A stretch of DNA of 64,000 bases from Portunus trituberculatus (GCF_017591435.1 NC_059294.1:21637475-21701474); one strand, 5' to 3'; positions 1 through 41,362 are shown, counted from the first letter of the stretch. Numbers and translations are program-made. Notes: generated by a model not told the origin, from the letters alone.

Positions 1-514
1 CCTTATTTTCCTTCTACAATTGGACAGCTTTTGATAGCTTTACAGTTGTAGACAGTTTGTTCCTTAGTGTTCAATTTTAACACAGTTTGGCTTGCTTTAA
101 GGACATTTGCAGACAGTTTGACATGTTTTAAAGGCATTTCAACACAGTTTGGTGTGTTTTAGGAACATTTTAAGACAGTTTCATATGTTTTTAAGTCATT
201 TCAACACAGTTTGGCGTGTTTTGAAAAGATTTTAAGACAGTTTGACATGTTTCAAAGGTATTTTAACTGTTTGGCTTGTTTTAAGACATTTAAGTCAGTT
301 TGACATGTTTTAAAGGCATTTTAACAAAATTTGGCATGTTTTGAGAATATTTTAGAACAGTTTGACATGTTTTAAAGGCATTTTGACATGGTTTAGCATG
401 TTTTGAAGACATTTTAAGACAGTTTGACAGGTTTTAAAGGTATTTCAACACAATTTGGTAAGTTTTGAGAACATTTTAAGACAGTTTGACAAGTTTTAAA
501 GGCATTTTATTAAA
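1..514. repeat. 62-bp dimeric minisatellite, ~8 copies
   Basis: The motif GACAGTTTGACATGTTTTAA recurs at about 112, 174, 236, 294, 356, 418 and 480, a spacing of 62 (once 58). Each unit is two related ~31-bp halves, one with TTTGACATG/AAAGGCATTT and one with TTTGGC(A/G)TG and AACATTTTAAG. The array runs off the left edge and stops just before the ATG at 515 of the LINE A ORF1. It may be the 5' UTR of that element. Confidence 0.85.
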
Positions 515-3500
515 ATGGATAGACCAATAAGAAACAAGTTACCAAATTCAAAATATGTCGATGAGGCTCAGGGAGCGAAACCGAAAGTGGCCAGCCAAAA
601 CATGAGCCCATCTTCAATGGGAGCAACGATGCAAGGTGATGTTGGAAAAGAGATTTGAGTAGTTGTTGAAGGAATTAAAAGTTCAGAAGAGTGAGGAGGA
701 GCAGGATAGAGAATTCCGCAAGGCTTTGAAGGAAAGAGTTAGGAGACTGGAGGAAAATGAAAAACGATTGGTGGATGAGAATGCACACTTGAGAGTGGAG
801 GTTGAAAAGTACAAGAGATGATTGGAGGAGAAAATGGAGAAAATAGTAAAGGAGAAAGACAACTTTAAGGAAATGATCAGTGAGCAGAATGAAAGGTTTG
901 AGAGGGAATGGGAATTGAAGAAAACACAATGGACTGAGTCAAGGGAAGCAGAGATGGTGGGATTACAAGAAATAATTAAAGATCAGTTGAAGGAGGACAA
1001 AAAAGAAAGGTCCAAGGAAATGGTTAATGTTATGAAGAATAAGGAAACATTGATAAGAGAAATAGCAGAAAAGAAGAAGAGCGTGTTAATATTTGGGATG
1101 AAAGAACAAAATATAACATATAAGCCTAAGAGAATTAAGGAAGAATTGAAAACGGTAAGAGATCTGTTCAAAAATCTAAATGATGATGAAAAAAAGACCT
1201 ACAAGAAGAAGTGGAAGAGATCCATAGACTGGGTCCGTATAAGGAGGGAGTGAGCAGACCGATTAAAGTAGTACTGAAGTCACAACAATCTGTGGAGGAT
1301 ATCCTATATAGAACATCAAAGTTAAGAGAGATAGAAGGTTGTAAAGAGGTGTTCATAAGAAAAATAGAAATGAGGAAGAGAGGAGAAGATATAAGGAATT
1401 GTTGGAAGAGGCGAGAAGGAAAAATGATGAACGGTCTGAAGAAGAAAGAGAAAAGTTTTTTTGGAGAGTTATAGTGGTATGTAGAAAGAAGGAATGCGGA
1501 GGAACCCCTAGAGGGAGCATTGGGTGGACTGTAATGTGTACTAATATAGATGGGATACTGTCAAGTAGATTGGAATTGCAAGACTATATGATGGTGGAGA
1601 AGCCTGATATAGTGTGTTTGACTGAGACAAAATTACATGAAAAAACAAAGGTAAATTTGGATAATAAATATAATATATGGAGAAAGGATAGAGAGAGTAA
1701 AGGTGGAGGAGGAGTTATGATTATGACGAAGAAATAAATAAATGTGGATAAGGTTTGGTATGGGAAGAACAACGCAGAAGTGATAAGCATAAGAATAAAA
1801 AGTGATGGAAAAGAATTAATAATCATGGTGACCTATGTACCTCCTAAAACAAATTCTTGGACATTAAGGAATACGACAATATGATCAAGGATACTTTACA
1901 GAGTTTGGAAAGTGTATTATCTGGAAAAGAAAGGTGATACTAGTAGGAGATTTTAATTGTAAGGAGGTGGATTGGGAAAATCTAGTAAGTGGTGTTGGAG
2001 AGGAAGCATGAGGAGAGAGATTTCTTAATCTAATGATGGAAAATATGATGGAACAGAGGGTGAAGGAAAATACTAGATATAGAGGAGATGATGAACCGGC
2101 TAGACTGGATTTGGTGTTAACAAGAGAAGTGTACCTATGTGGAGATATACAATACAAATGTCCTTTGGGAAAGAGTGATCATGTGGTTATGGAAATGCAG
2201 ATAGCAACAACACAGCAAAGGAAAGACGAGACATACAGGAGTGGTAGATTGAATTATAGAAAGATGGACACAGAAAGTTTGAAAAATTATTTCAGAAAAT
2301 TAGATTGGGAGGAGATGTTACAAATCAGAGAAGTGCAAAAAATATGAGATTTTTATGAAATATTATAAAGAAGGAGTTATGAAATTTGTACCAAAGTATA
2401 AACCGAGAGAGGAAGGAAGAAAGGATTGGTTTAATGCAACTTGTGTTAAGGCTAAAGAAAAGAGAGATGTGGCTTGGAAAAGATGGAAAAGAGCAGGAAT
2501 ATACTAAATAAGGAGAATTATAGAGTGGCGAGAAATGAGTATGTGAGGGTAAGGAGGAGGAAGAAAGAAAATTTGAAAAAGATATTGTAGACAAGAGTAA
2601 GGAACATCCAAAATTGTTTTACAGGTTCATAAATGGTAAACTTAAAAGAGAGAGTCCATTGAAAGATTAAAAGGAGAGCAAGGGATAGTAGATGACCCTA
2701 AGAATATAGCGGAATTGCTAAATAATAGGTTTCAGCAAGTATTTACTAAAGAAACAATGTTTGTAAAGCCTCAGAATGTACAAGGAAATGTGCACATGGA
2801 TGACATTAAGATACCTAAAAGGAGTTATATAAAATGTTGGAGGAACTTAAAGATGATAAAGCGATGGGACCAGATGAAGTTTCAGGAAAATTATTGAAGG
2901 AGTGTAGAGAAGAATTGATTGATCCATTATATGATATTATAAGGTGCTCATTAGAAACAGGGAAGTACCAGTAGAGTGGAAAAGAGCTGAAGTGGTGCCC
3001 ATTTATAAGGAGGCAGTAAGGAAGAGCCTCTTAACTATAGACCTGTGTCTCTAACAAGTGTGGTCGGTAAGATTTGTGAGAGGGTGATAAAGAAATATTG
3101 GATACGGTTCCTGGAGGATCATAAGTTATTATCGGATCATCAATTTGGCTTTAGGAAAGGGAGGTCATGTGTAACAAATCTACTGAGCTTTTATTCAAGA
3201 GTGGTTGACAAAATACAAGAGAGAGAGGATGGATGGACTGTGTATATTTGGATTTAAAGAAAGCTTTTGACAAGGTACCTCACATGAGACTGCTATGGAA
3301 ATTAGAGATTTATGGAGGACTGAAAGGAAAAGTGTTAAAGTGGATGGAAAACTACTTGAGATGGAGGGAGATGAGAACGGTAATAAGGGATGCAAAGTCG
3401 GACTGGTTGGTGGTGGAGAGTGGAGTCCCACAAGGTTCAGTGCTGGCACCAATACTTTTCCTTGTATATATTAATGACATGCCAGAGGGAGTAAACAGTT

Positions 3501-4380
3501 ATATTAATTTGTTTGCGGATGATGCGAAGTTGTGTAGGTGTGTGAAGAGTGAAGAAGATTGTGAAATTTTACAGGCAGATCTGGATAAGATTTGGGAGTG
3601 GAGCAAGAGGTGGAAATGGAATTTAATCTGAGCAAAAGTCATGTGATGGAGATGGGGAAGAGTGGAAGACGACCAAGAGGGTCATATAAGATGGGTGAAG
3701 AAGTAGTGTTGAAAAAGGTGAAAAAGGAAAAGGATTTGGGAGCGATAATACAAGACCATGGGCAGTTTGAGGCTCATATTGATAAGATGTTTGGAGAAAC
3801 GTATAATTTGATAAGAAATATTGGATTGGCCTTTCATTATATGGATAAAGATATGATGAGGAAATTAATTAGTATGGTAATTAGACCAAGATTGGAATAT
3901 GCTGGAATGGTTTGGTCCCCTTATAAAAAGAAGCATATAAGGAAGTTGGAGAGATTGCAGAGAATGGCAACAAAAATGGTTCCGGAATTTGCAGGAATGA
4001 CCTATGAGGAGAGATTAAAAGAAATGAATTTGCTTACCTTGGAACAAAGAAGAGAAAGAGGAGATTTAATACAGGTTTATAAACTGTTGAACGGACTGGA
4101 TGAAGTGGATAATGAGCAAATGATGTTGAGAGAGGAAAACTTAAATAGAGCTACGAGATCGCATAGTAAAAAGATAGCCAAGGGAATATGCTTGAAGGAT
4201 GTGAAGAAATATAGTTTCCCACAAAGATGTGTGGAGGTGTGGAATGGTTTGAGTGAGGAGGTGGTGTCAGCGAGGCGTGTGCATAGTTTTAAAGGAAAGT
4301 TGGATGTGTGTAGATATGGAGACGGGGCCACACGAGTATGATACCCAGGCCCTGTAAAATTACAACTAGGTGAATACACA
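515..4380 (+). mobile_element. LINE A, CR1-like non-LTR retrotransposon, near full length but broken
   Basis: ORF1-like part (515-~1480): MDRPIRNKLPNSKYVDEAQG, a long Glu/Lys coiled coil, then RPIKVVLKSQQSVEDIL. Endonuclease part (~1530-2220): LTETKL, GGGVMIM, VTYVPPKTN, GDFNCKEVDW, LGKSDHVVMEM. Reverse transcriptase part (~2700-4320): YRPVSLTSVVGKICERV, FGFRKGRSC, DLKKAFDKVPH, GVPQGSVLAPILF and FADDAKL (FADD near 3512-3523), then a C-terminal TYEERLKEMNLLTLEQRRER region. The frame shifts several times and there are internal stops, so it cannot encode an intact protein. The 3' end is TACAACTAGGTGAATACACA. The C-terminal motifs point to the CR1/L2 group; the clade is inferred. Confidence 0.9.
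3233..4341 (+). pseudogene. LINE A reverse transcriptase, C-terminal two thirds (two overlapping frames)
   Basis: Frame one (3233-3631) carries YLDLKKAFDKVPHMRLLWKL, GVPQGSVLAPILFLVYINDM and FADDAKLC. Frame two (3592-4341) continues through a region ending GDGATRV. The two overlap at ~3600-3620, where a one- or two-base indel moves the frame. The FADD catalytic box is intact. Copy C (5546-6515) stays in one frame across the same point, so the shift is specific to copy A. Confidence 0.88.
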
Positions 4381-4382
4381 GG

Positions 4383-4749
4383 GCCCGGTAGCTCAGTGGT
4401 TAGAGCACTGGCTTCATAAGCCAGATGACCGGGGTTCGATTCCCTGGCCGGGTGGAGGTATTTGGGTGTGTCTCCTTTCACGTGTAGCCCCTGTTCACCT
4501 AGCAGTGAGTAGGTACGGGATGTAAATCGAGGAGTTGTGACCTTGTTGTCCCGGTGTGTGGTGTGTGCCTGGTCTCAGGCCTGGATCAGAAACAATCTCT
4601 GAGGCCGTATCTGTCTCGTCAGAGACTGCAAGATCAGAAACAATGAGCTCTGAGCTCGTCTCAGAAATATCAAAAGAATGTAAGGAAGAACTGGCTGTCT
4701 ATATACATCATAAAATGCTCAGAGAATGGAGCAGATCAAACAGTGAATT

Positions 4750-4752
<3 letters not shown>
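4383..4752 (+). mobile_element. tRNA-derived SINE, copy 1, Met-like (CAT) head
   Basis: The head is a tRNA-like sequence: CCCGGTAGCTCAGTGGTTAG, an anticodon arm CTGGC-TTCATAA-GCCAG and a T arm GGGGTTCGATTCCC. The body has TCTCCTTTCACGTGTAGCCC, TTCACCTAGCAGTGAGTAGG and GAGCTCTGAGCTC. It starts directly at the LINE A tail. The second half is rearranged relative to the other copies, and an (AT)n tract of ~88 bp follows. The CAT anticodon differs from CAC in copy 2 by one base. Confidence 0.85.
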
Positions 4753-4841
<89 letters not shown>

Positions 4842-4842
<1 letters not shown>

Positions 4843-5103
4843 AAAGGAAGGAAGGAAGAATCTTTAAATTACAGACAAGTATCACTAACTAGTATAATAT
4901 GCAAGATATGTGAAAGAGTAATAAAGAAACAATGGATCAAGTTTCTTGAAGACAACAAATTATTATCAAATTGCCAATTTGGTTTTAGAAAAAATCGGTC
5001 GTGTGGAACAAATTAACAGAGTTTCTACTCGTGAATAGTTGATAGAGTACAAGAGAGAGAGGGATGGATTGTAAAACTACAACTAGGTAAATACAACTAG
5101 GTA
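4842..5103 (+). mobile_element. LINE B, internally deleted CR1-like fragment
   Basis: Reverse transcriptase sequence (SLTSIICKICERVIKK, then SNCQFGFRK) breaks off after ~200 bp and joins the LINE 3' tail directly (AAAACTACAACTAGGTAAATACAACTAGGTAAA). About 1.1 kb of the usual 3' half, including the FADD box, is missing. It is closer to LINE E (which also has DNKLLSN) than to LINE A. Confidence 0.75.
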
Positions 5104-5123
5104 AACACACACACACACACACA

Positions 5124-5423
5124 CCCGGTAGCTCAGTGGTTAGAGCGCTGGCTTCACAAGCCAGAGGACCGGGGTTCGATTCCCCAGCTGGGTGGAGATA
5201 TTTGGGTGTGTCTCCTTTCACGTGTAGCCCTTGTTCACCTAGCAGTGAGTAGGTACGGGATGTAAATCGAGGAGTTGTGACCTTGTTGTCCTGGTGTGTG
5301 GTGTGTGCCTGGTCTCAGGCCTATCCGAAGATCGGAAATAATGAGCTCTGAGCTCATTCCGTAGGGTAACGTCTGGCCATCTCGTCAGAGACTGCAGCAG
5401 ATCAAACAGTGAAACACACACGC
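5124..5423 (+). mobile_element. tRNA-derived SINE, copy 2, Val-like (CAC) head
   Basis: The tRNA-like head has anticodon arm CTGGC-TTCACAA-GCCAG (CAC) and T arm GGGGTTCGATTCCCC. The body matches copies 3-5 across ~300 bp and ends CAGATCAAACAGTGAAACACACAC. The head is preceded by (CA)n after LINE B and the 3' end runs into CACACAC. It is not called a tRNA gene because the same head and body recur as a unit. Confidence 0.9.
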
Positions 5424-5545
5424 TAAACAATGTACTCGGAGTGAGAACCATCACTAGTACAAAAGGGTAACCAGAGCAAGTGAACGAGTGTAAAGAGTGA
5501 ACGTAGCCTGGTGGAGTGTGCATAATAGTGATCGGAGGTGTTGGA

Positions 5546-6553
5546 GGGAGATGAGAACGGTAATAAGGGATGCAAAGTCAGACTGGTTGGTGGTGGAGAG
5601 TGGAGTCCCACAAGGTTCAGTGCTGGCACCAATACTTTTCCTTGTTTATATTAATGATATGCCAGAGGGAGTAAACAGTTATATTAATTTGTTTGCGGAT
5701 GATGCGAAGTTGTGTAGGTATGTGAAGAGTGAAGAAGATTGTGAAATTTTACAGGCAGATCTGGATAGGATTTGGGAGTGGAGCAAGAGGTGGGAGATGG
5801 AATTTAATCTGAGCAAAAGTCATGTAATGGAGATGGGGAAGAGTGGAAGACGGCCAAGAGGGTCATACAAGATGGGTGAAGGAGTAGTGTTGGAAAAGGA
5901 AAAGGATTTGGGAGTGGTAATACAAGACCATGGACAGTTTGAGGCTCATATTGACAAGATGTTTGGAGAAACATATAATTTGATTAGAAATATTGGATTA
6001 GCCTTTCATTATATGGATAAAGATATGATGAAGAAATTAATTAGTACGGTAATTAGACCAAGATTGGAATATGCTGGGGTGGTTTGGTCCCCTTATAAAA
6101 AGAAGCATATAAGGAAGTTGGAGAGATTGCAGAGAATGGCAACAAAAATGGTTCCGGAATTGGCAGAAATGACCTATGAGGAGAGATTAAAAGAAATGAA
6201 TTTGCTTACCTTGGAACAAAGAAGAGAAAGAGGAGATTTAATACAGGTTTATAAACTGTTGAACGGTTTGGATGAAGTGGATAATGAACAAATGATGTTG
6301 AGAGAGGAAATTTAAATAGAACTACGAGATCGCATAGTAAAAAGATAGCCAAGGGAATATGCTTGAAGGATGTGAAGAAATATAGTTTCCCACAAAGATG
6401 TGTGGAGGTGTGGAATGGTTTGAGTGAGGAGGTGGTGTCAGCGAGGAGTGTGCATAGTTTTAAAGGAAAGTTGGATGTGTGTAGATATGGAGACGGGGCC
6501 ACACGAGTATGATATCCAGGCCTTGTAAAATTACAACTAGGTGAACTAGGTGA

Positions 6554-6556
<3 letters not shown>
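5546..6556 (+). mobile_element. LINE C, 5'-truncated CR1-like element
   Basis: It begins abruptly inside the RT at GGAGGGAGATGAGAACGG, corresponding to ~3362 of LINE A, and runs to the tail CAACTAGGTGAACTAGGTGAATACACA. One frame (to 6315) carries GVPQGSVLAPILFLVYINDM, FADDAKLC and LERLQRMATKMVPELAEM. A single frame break near 6310 separates the last ~65 codons. It looks very close to LINE A over their shared ~1 kb. A (CA)n tail fills 6556-6606. Confidence 0.9.
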
Positions 6557-6607
<51 letters not shown>

Positions 6608-6709
6608 TATATATATTGTGTATGCATTTGTTTGTTAATTTATAATCCATTGAAACTGTATGGTCAATTATTTACAAAATAATTAAATTGACCATTTTTA
6701 TTTTAACAG

Positions 6710-35648
<28,939 letters not shown>

Positions 35649-36402
35649 CAGTCCTTAGGTTGAGACCAACTGTCCTTCATAACATGATTACATAAAATGT
35701 GGTCATATGCAGACTGCAGTACATCTATTAGGAAGAAATATATATTTTTTTTTTTCAGGAACACATACATAGGTGTTACATATGAAAAAATTATATGTAT
35801 ATTATATTTTTCACACATGTCAAATCCCTAATATCCATAGTCACATTATATAGTACACTGCATTATATTGAACAAGTTTTAGTTTGCAGATATCTTTTTA
35901 ATGTCGGGTACAAAATTCCATTTTATAAAAATAGAGCTGTTGATAATAACCAAGCATAGACTGAGCTACTATACATTCATTGATACAGACATTGGTATAA
36001 ACTTTTCTCTAATTATTGTTATTATTTCTTCAGTATTGTTTTTATGCTTTACAAGATAATGAACATTTACACATTTTATGATAAATTAAGTGTTCCTCAC
36101 AAGAAGTGTATTTATATTATGTTAATGTCATTGTGATACAACCCAGTTATACAAGTAAAATATTTCCTATAATTATTGAAATGTCATTAATGAAAATTTG
36201 TGCCATAAGTAAATAATGTAAAGAGCAAAAGGCACACTTATATTCATGCAGCATCACTGAGGGGAATGAAATGCAGTAGATTAATGGCAACAAGGAGAAA
36301 ATACCCAACTGTACCATAGTAGGTAAATGAGGAAATGAATTTCTTTTTAAGGATCATACAGTATATTGTTCAACATACATGTTAACACATGATTTATGAG
36401 TC

Positions 36403-36908
36403 TTGTATCTAGCTTTTTTTTTTCCATCATATTTCATTGATAATATGGATTGTAATAAATAACAAAAATTAATTTCTGTCAACTTTGCAATGATCTTTCT
36501 TTTTTTTCTCTCTCTGTCTCTCTGAAAGCAATGTTGATCTCATTTACCACCATTCATGTGCCCTAATGAGCTATCAATGATAAATGGTAGTCTACATTAG
36601 TAATTATGACTTGACTTCTGTTGCATTAACTCACACCAGTAATCAGAGTTGTATCTAGCTTTTTTTTTTTTTTTTTTTCATCATATTTCATTGATGATAT
36701 GGATTGTAATAAATAACAAAACTTAATTTCTGTCAACTTTGCAATGATCTTTCTTTTTTTTCTCTCTCTGTCTCTCTGAAAGCTATGTTGATCTCATTTA
36801 CCATCATTCATGTGCCCTAATGAGCTATCACTGACAAATGGTAGTCTACATTAGTAATTATGACTTGACTTCTGTTGCATTAACTCACACCAGTAATCAG
36901 AGTTGTTG
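36403..36908. repeat. 246-bp tandem duplication
   Basis: The unit starting TTGTATCTAGC plus a T run and ending ACCAGTAATCAGAG is present twice, from 36403 and from 36649. The copies differ mainly in the T-run length and a few substitutions. Confidence 0.93.
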
Positions 36909-38130
36909 AGAGGGAGGAACATAAAAGTGTTAGTCCATCACTTTCCACCATGGCTAACAGATGCACAATTGCACATGTTCACAGAATGATTTGTGACTTC
37001 CACACTATTACTGCACACCATCGTAGTGAAGGGAACATAGTTTACAGACTAACTGATAAAGAAATAGTGAATGAATTACTAAAGACTATGTGGTAAGAAA
37101 GATCAATAAAACAATCTCAAGTGTATAGATGAGTTGTTTTGTGGTTTCTCATTTGATGGCTGCCAATCCTCATATTGGGATTCCACAGCTATGACATCAA
37201 ATATTTGGAGGACTTAGTAGGAATTTATCTGATATTGTACATCACAAAGTCTTAAAATGAAAATTGCAGTGATTTTCTTGGAAAATCACTTTTAAGTAAA
37301 GAGGAAATATTGCAACTACTATGTAGTAATCTTGCATTTTCTTTAGCTTTTACATGTCATATCATGATGTAATGAAGATAACTCTTTGAAGCTGTTAACT
37401 ATTTTATAAATAGTAATGTGATGCTGTTATAAGATTGCTTCCCAGTTAATATACCTCTTACCCTACAGTATGTGTACACACATTGATTCTTCTACCTTGT
37501 ATGTATATGCTGGTTTATTTTAAGTATTTTGAGTTAGCTATATAATAGAAGTTGTGTAACCATCCAAAGCAAGTTTCATTTAAAACATGACTAAGGGAGG
37601 TTGGCAGATAAACAATGAAAAGGAATAGTAAATCAAGAAAATATAAAGAAATAGCTTACATTTTTAGTCTGAAAGTACAGGCAAATGAATTTTATAAGCA
37701 TACATTCTATGACAGGAGTCACAAAATCATTTAATAGCTGAAGTGTTCATATTATCATGTATTTGATCAGGTAGTATTTTGGCTGCAGTTGATTAGTTAT
37801 CATCATCATTGTCACTACCACCATTATCATCACTATCCTTTACCACTGTCCAGTTGCTTACACTAAAAAGACAAAAAAAAAAAAAAATCTGAATTGAAAG
37901 GTAACACCAATATTTTCAGTTGAATATAAGACAAATCACTTGAACTTAGCCACATATCCAATCAGTTGTAGTCCTGGGCATTGAAAACTTTCTAAAGATT
38001 CTAACTGCATACAAACATAAGAAAACAAAGGAAGGTGCAAGAAGCTATCATGGGAATCCCTATGTTGGGTTCCTATATTCTTTGAGGGAAAGACTTTGAC
38101 TCCTAACTAACTCTTCATGTCATCTGAACA
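36909..38130. other. Intergenic DNA, nothing recognised
   Basis: AT-rich sequence with no long reading frame and no repeat family that I recognise. There is a short (CAT)-rich stretch at ~37800-37840. Confidence 0.5.
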
Positions 38131-38475
38131 CAGGTGGTGGCATAGTGGATAAGGTGGTGAGCGTGGGATCAGGTAGATGTCCATGCGTAGGTTCAATCCC
38201 ACCACATGCCGCCTTGAAACTTTGTCATTTGTCAAGTTGTTTAAAGTTACCTACTTGTCACCATGATACCAAGATTTTAGTTGGAAGTGTAATTGCCTTA
38301 CACCAAAGATGCATTTGGGTGGTGATATGGGGCCTAATATGGGTACCACTATAAATAAAATTGCCTGTGCCACTAATGGGTGGAAGCTGGACAGCACTTC
38401 CCATACTCTTCAAATATACCTACAGGCACTATAGGCCATAATATAAAAAATAAAAAAAAAGTAAATAAAAAAAAA
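38131..38475 (+). mobile_element. Second SINE family, copy 2
   Basis: It matches the 27590 copy: GGTGGCATAGTGGATAAGGT, TTAAAGTTACCTACTTGTCA, GGTACCACTATAAATAAAAT and CACTATAGGCCATAATAT, ending in A-rich tail to ~38475. It is diverged in the B box (AGGTTCAATCCC). Confidence 0.85.
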
Positions 38476-40659
38476 CAATGCTTGCACAATGAGAGTGATC
38501 ATAATATGTTGCCCTTTTTTTTCCTGTAAGTAAATCTATCTACCATTGCCAAACCAGAAAGATTATATGAAACATTGTAGATTGATCAGACTATGGCTGT
38601 GTTCACAAGTTAAATCCAAGATAGGTTAAATGTGAAACTTTAACCCCATTTCTATAATTTCCCCAGACATATTTAAAGCATCCTTGCTTATTTTTTGCAG
38701 CTTATTGTGTGTCTGAATTGGCTCATACTGCACAATATACTAAGTCAGTTGTTTTAATTATTCATTGTTGTGTTTGATTTTATGATGTAGTACTGAGAAA
38801 AAATATGAATATAACCCAAATAGTTCCAACTACTATGGTACAGTAGTTACAATACTGACACAATGATGCTATGTTGCAGTAAAAATAATCCCCATATATT
38901 ATTACAGGTCATAAACATGTAATTTTTTTATGAAGATTGATAAAAATTTTACTTCAGAGGAACATTTTTTAGTCAGGTCATTCTTATGTGTGTGTATTGT
39001 CTTAGGAATATGAATGATTATTGTGATACTCATACACATGTATAACATATGACTTTAAACTATTACAGTATTAGTACTGGACGGTGAAACTTAAAGCTAT
39101 GAATGATATATTTTTAGTAGGGTCTTGCTTGGAATAACAAGAAAAATTTAAATAATCATAGAAATTTTTATCAAACAATGTTACAACTCATCAATAGTGG
39201 CAGCAATTGGTTTCTATGATTATATATTTTTTGGGAAAACATTAATATGAACCTTTATATATATTATTTGATTGCATTTACTTTGTCATGTGTTCAAACC
39301 ACATAATTTTGTACTAGTTTAATTTTTTACTGATGATCAAAGGTGCCATAAATACTAGTCAGAATTTGTAATAATTTTTCATCCTATTCCACCAAGTCTG
39401 ATGAAGTATGCCTTCCAAGATTGTATAACTAAGGTACAATGTAAGGCTTCATGCTATGTATATATATTTTTTTTAATGTAGTAGCTTGATTATGTTAAAT
39501 AGTGACTGCTGTGAATGGAAGGCTTGCCATTGTAGCTCATGGAACAGAACATTTATTGACTAAAACCAGAGACGGCAGTTATATATACAATTAATGGTCA
39601 ACACGTTTAGTCATTTTACAGACACAGAGCTTTAAATTGATGTGTACAGTTTGTGAGTTTTGTATGTGGTCTGTATATCCCCCATATGGTTTGTGGAGAA
39701 AGCCAAGGGAATGTTCCTGCTATGCCTTATTTTTTTTTTCCGTTTTGGCATTTCAGTAGTTATCATACAGTCATATGTAATTAATATGTATGTAGGTAGT
39801 GACTTAAAGGCACAAACTGTGCATACATTACCATGTGTGTGTCACACATTGTTTCTTTTACTTTCAATAAATGTAGAGAAAATAATATGAACACTGGTAA
39901 ATTAATAAATATTTTCTATCCCCACATTATTCCATCACTGGTCCATATATCCCAAATGTCTCCATCCTGTTTATGCCTGACCACTTATTGCTCAGTTATA
40001 TCTGTATACCAAATTGAGATTCCTTTTAAAGAGGAAAGCATTGTAGATATGAAAATATATAAGGAAGGGGTCTTTAAATCCCCTCACTCCATCCCTCTTA
40101 ATCATGTTTTATGATGTGCAAAGAATGAAGCCAGAATTTTTCCATCCTGATTGGGGAGTATGTAGCTAATGTGGCCTCAGATGGATTACTTGTTATGACC
40201 AGAAATTCTTTAGTTTTTAATTTTAAAGGTAAAACACAGATAACACCTCTGAGAAGCCTAATAATGGATGATGAGGCAGATTTATTATTCGTAAGAGAAA
40301 GGTTTAAGATTTACGAAAGATGTTAATAGGAGCGATCATCTCTGTGGCATTGAAGAATAGCTGTAGTGAAGTAATTCAGGTTTTTAAAGATTTTTTTGTA
40401 GTTCTAATGAAAGATTAATAAGATTTCTACATTATTAACGAAAAAAAAAATTTGAGATCCCAGCTAAATATTTATATCTGGCCTTTCAAAGTAGTTATGG
40501 TGCGAGAACAAAGCATATGAATCTGTGACTGCAAAACTACGTACTGTAACCATCATGGTGGTGGTGGTGTACATAGATATGGATTTGGATGTTATTTCTA
40601 TGGGTAAGCTGGGATTTTATAAGAGTTAGGTATTGGATGATGTGTGTTTGATGTGCAGA
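38476..40659. other. Intergenic DNA, nothing recognised
   Basis: AT-rich. Short ORFs (e.g. 39833-40114) show no domain-like content and sit in ordinary AT-rich composition. No exon or repeat family recognised. Confidence 0.5.
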
Positions 40660-40975
40660 GAGAGAGAGAGAGAGAGAGAGAATTTGTGTATGTGTATTTA
40701 CCTAGTTGTATAATACATGGTTCGAGTGGGGCTCATAGTGACCTGTCTTCATTGCTATATTTATCCAGCTTTTTTTTTATTTTTCTACTTTCTGCAGCTA
40801 CAATCTCTGCACTCAATCTGTTCCAAATATCCACCATCCTATGTGGAAAAGTAAACTTTTTAATGTTTCTTGAACACTGAATTTTCATGATCTTAAGCCT
40901 GACATTCATGGGGCGGGGCTTCATTAATCCACAAACCGCTTGCATGTGAGAACAAGCATCTAACATCAAACTTCA
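40660..40975 (-). mobile_element. CR1-like LINE 3' end fragment
   Basis: After (GA)n and GTGTATGTGTATTTACCTAGTTG comes the complement of a LINE C-terminus: KFTFPHRMVDIWNRLSAEIV (minus frame 40969-40733), comparable to KKYSFPHRRVEAWNSLDVEV in LINE D. Only ~250 bp are kept. Confidence 0.8.
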
Positions 40976-41128
40976 GTAGTTCTTCAAACCAAGGTGGCAA
41001 GGAATGGACGAATACCCTAGACTAGGGTATTTTTATTTTTATTTATTTATTTATTTATTCAGCAGGAAAATCAACTTGTTTTGGTTATTTATTTATTTAT
41101 TTATTTGATTTATTATCATTATTATTAT

Positions 41129-41362
41129 TTTTTTTTATTTTACGCTATGGCCTACAGCGCCTGAAGGTATACTTGAAGAGTATGTATAAGAAGCGCTGTT
41201 CAGCTTCCACCCAATAGTGGCGTAGGCAATTTTATTAGGGCTCATATCACCATCCATGCGCATCTTTGGGTATCATGGTGACATGTAGGTAGCTACATGT
41301 CACAAATGGCATTAGTTTCAAGGCAATACGTGGTGGGATTCGAACCTGCCTAATTGCCTGAT
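41129..41362 (-). mobile_element. Second SINE family, copy 3
   Basis: It is the complement of the 27590 unit: GGCCTACAGCGCCTG, GCAATTTTATTAGGGCTCAT, TATCATGGTGACATGTAGGT and the B box GTGGGATTCGAACCTGCC. It is preceded by A/T-rich tail. Confidence 0.85.

Noticed and set aside
4383..4455. tRNA-Met(CAT) gene
   Set aside because: The tRNA-like sequence is continuous with a body that recurs in at least four other copies, so it is a SINE head. The head sits at a LINE tail and shows no independent tRNA context.
5124..5196. tRNA-Val(CAC) gene (and similar heads at 20880, 23450, 41740 and 42520)
   Set aside because: Same SINE unit each time; the CAC heads belong to a repeat family rather than single tRNA genes.
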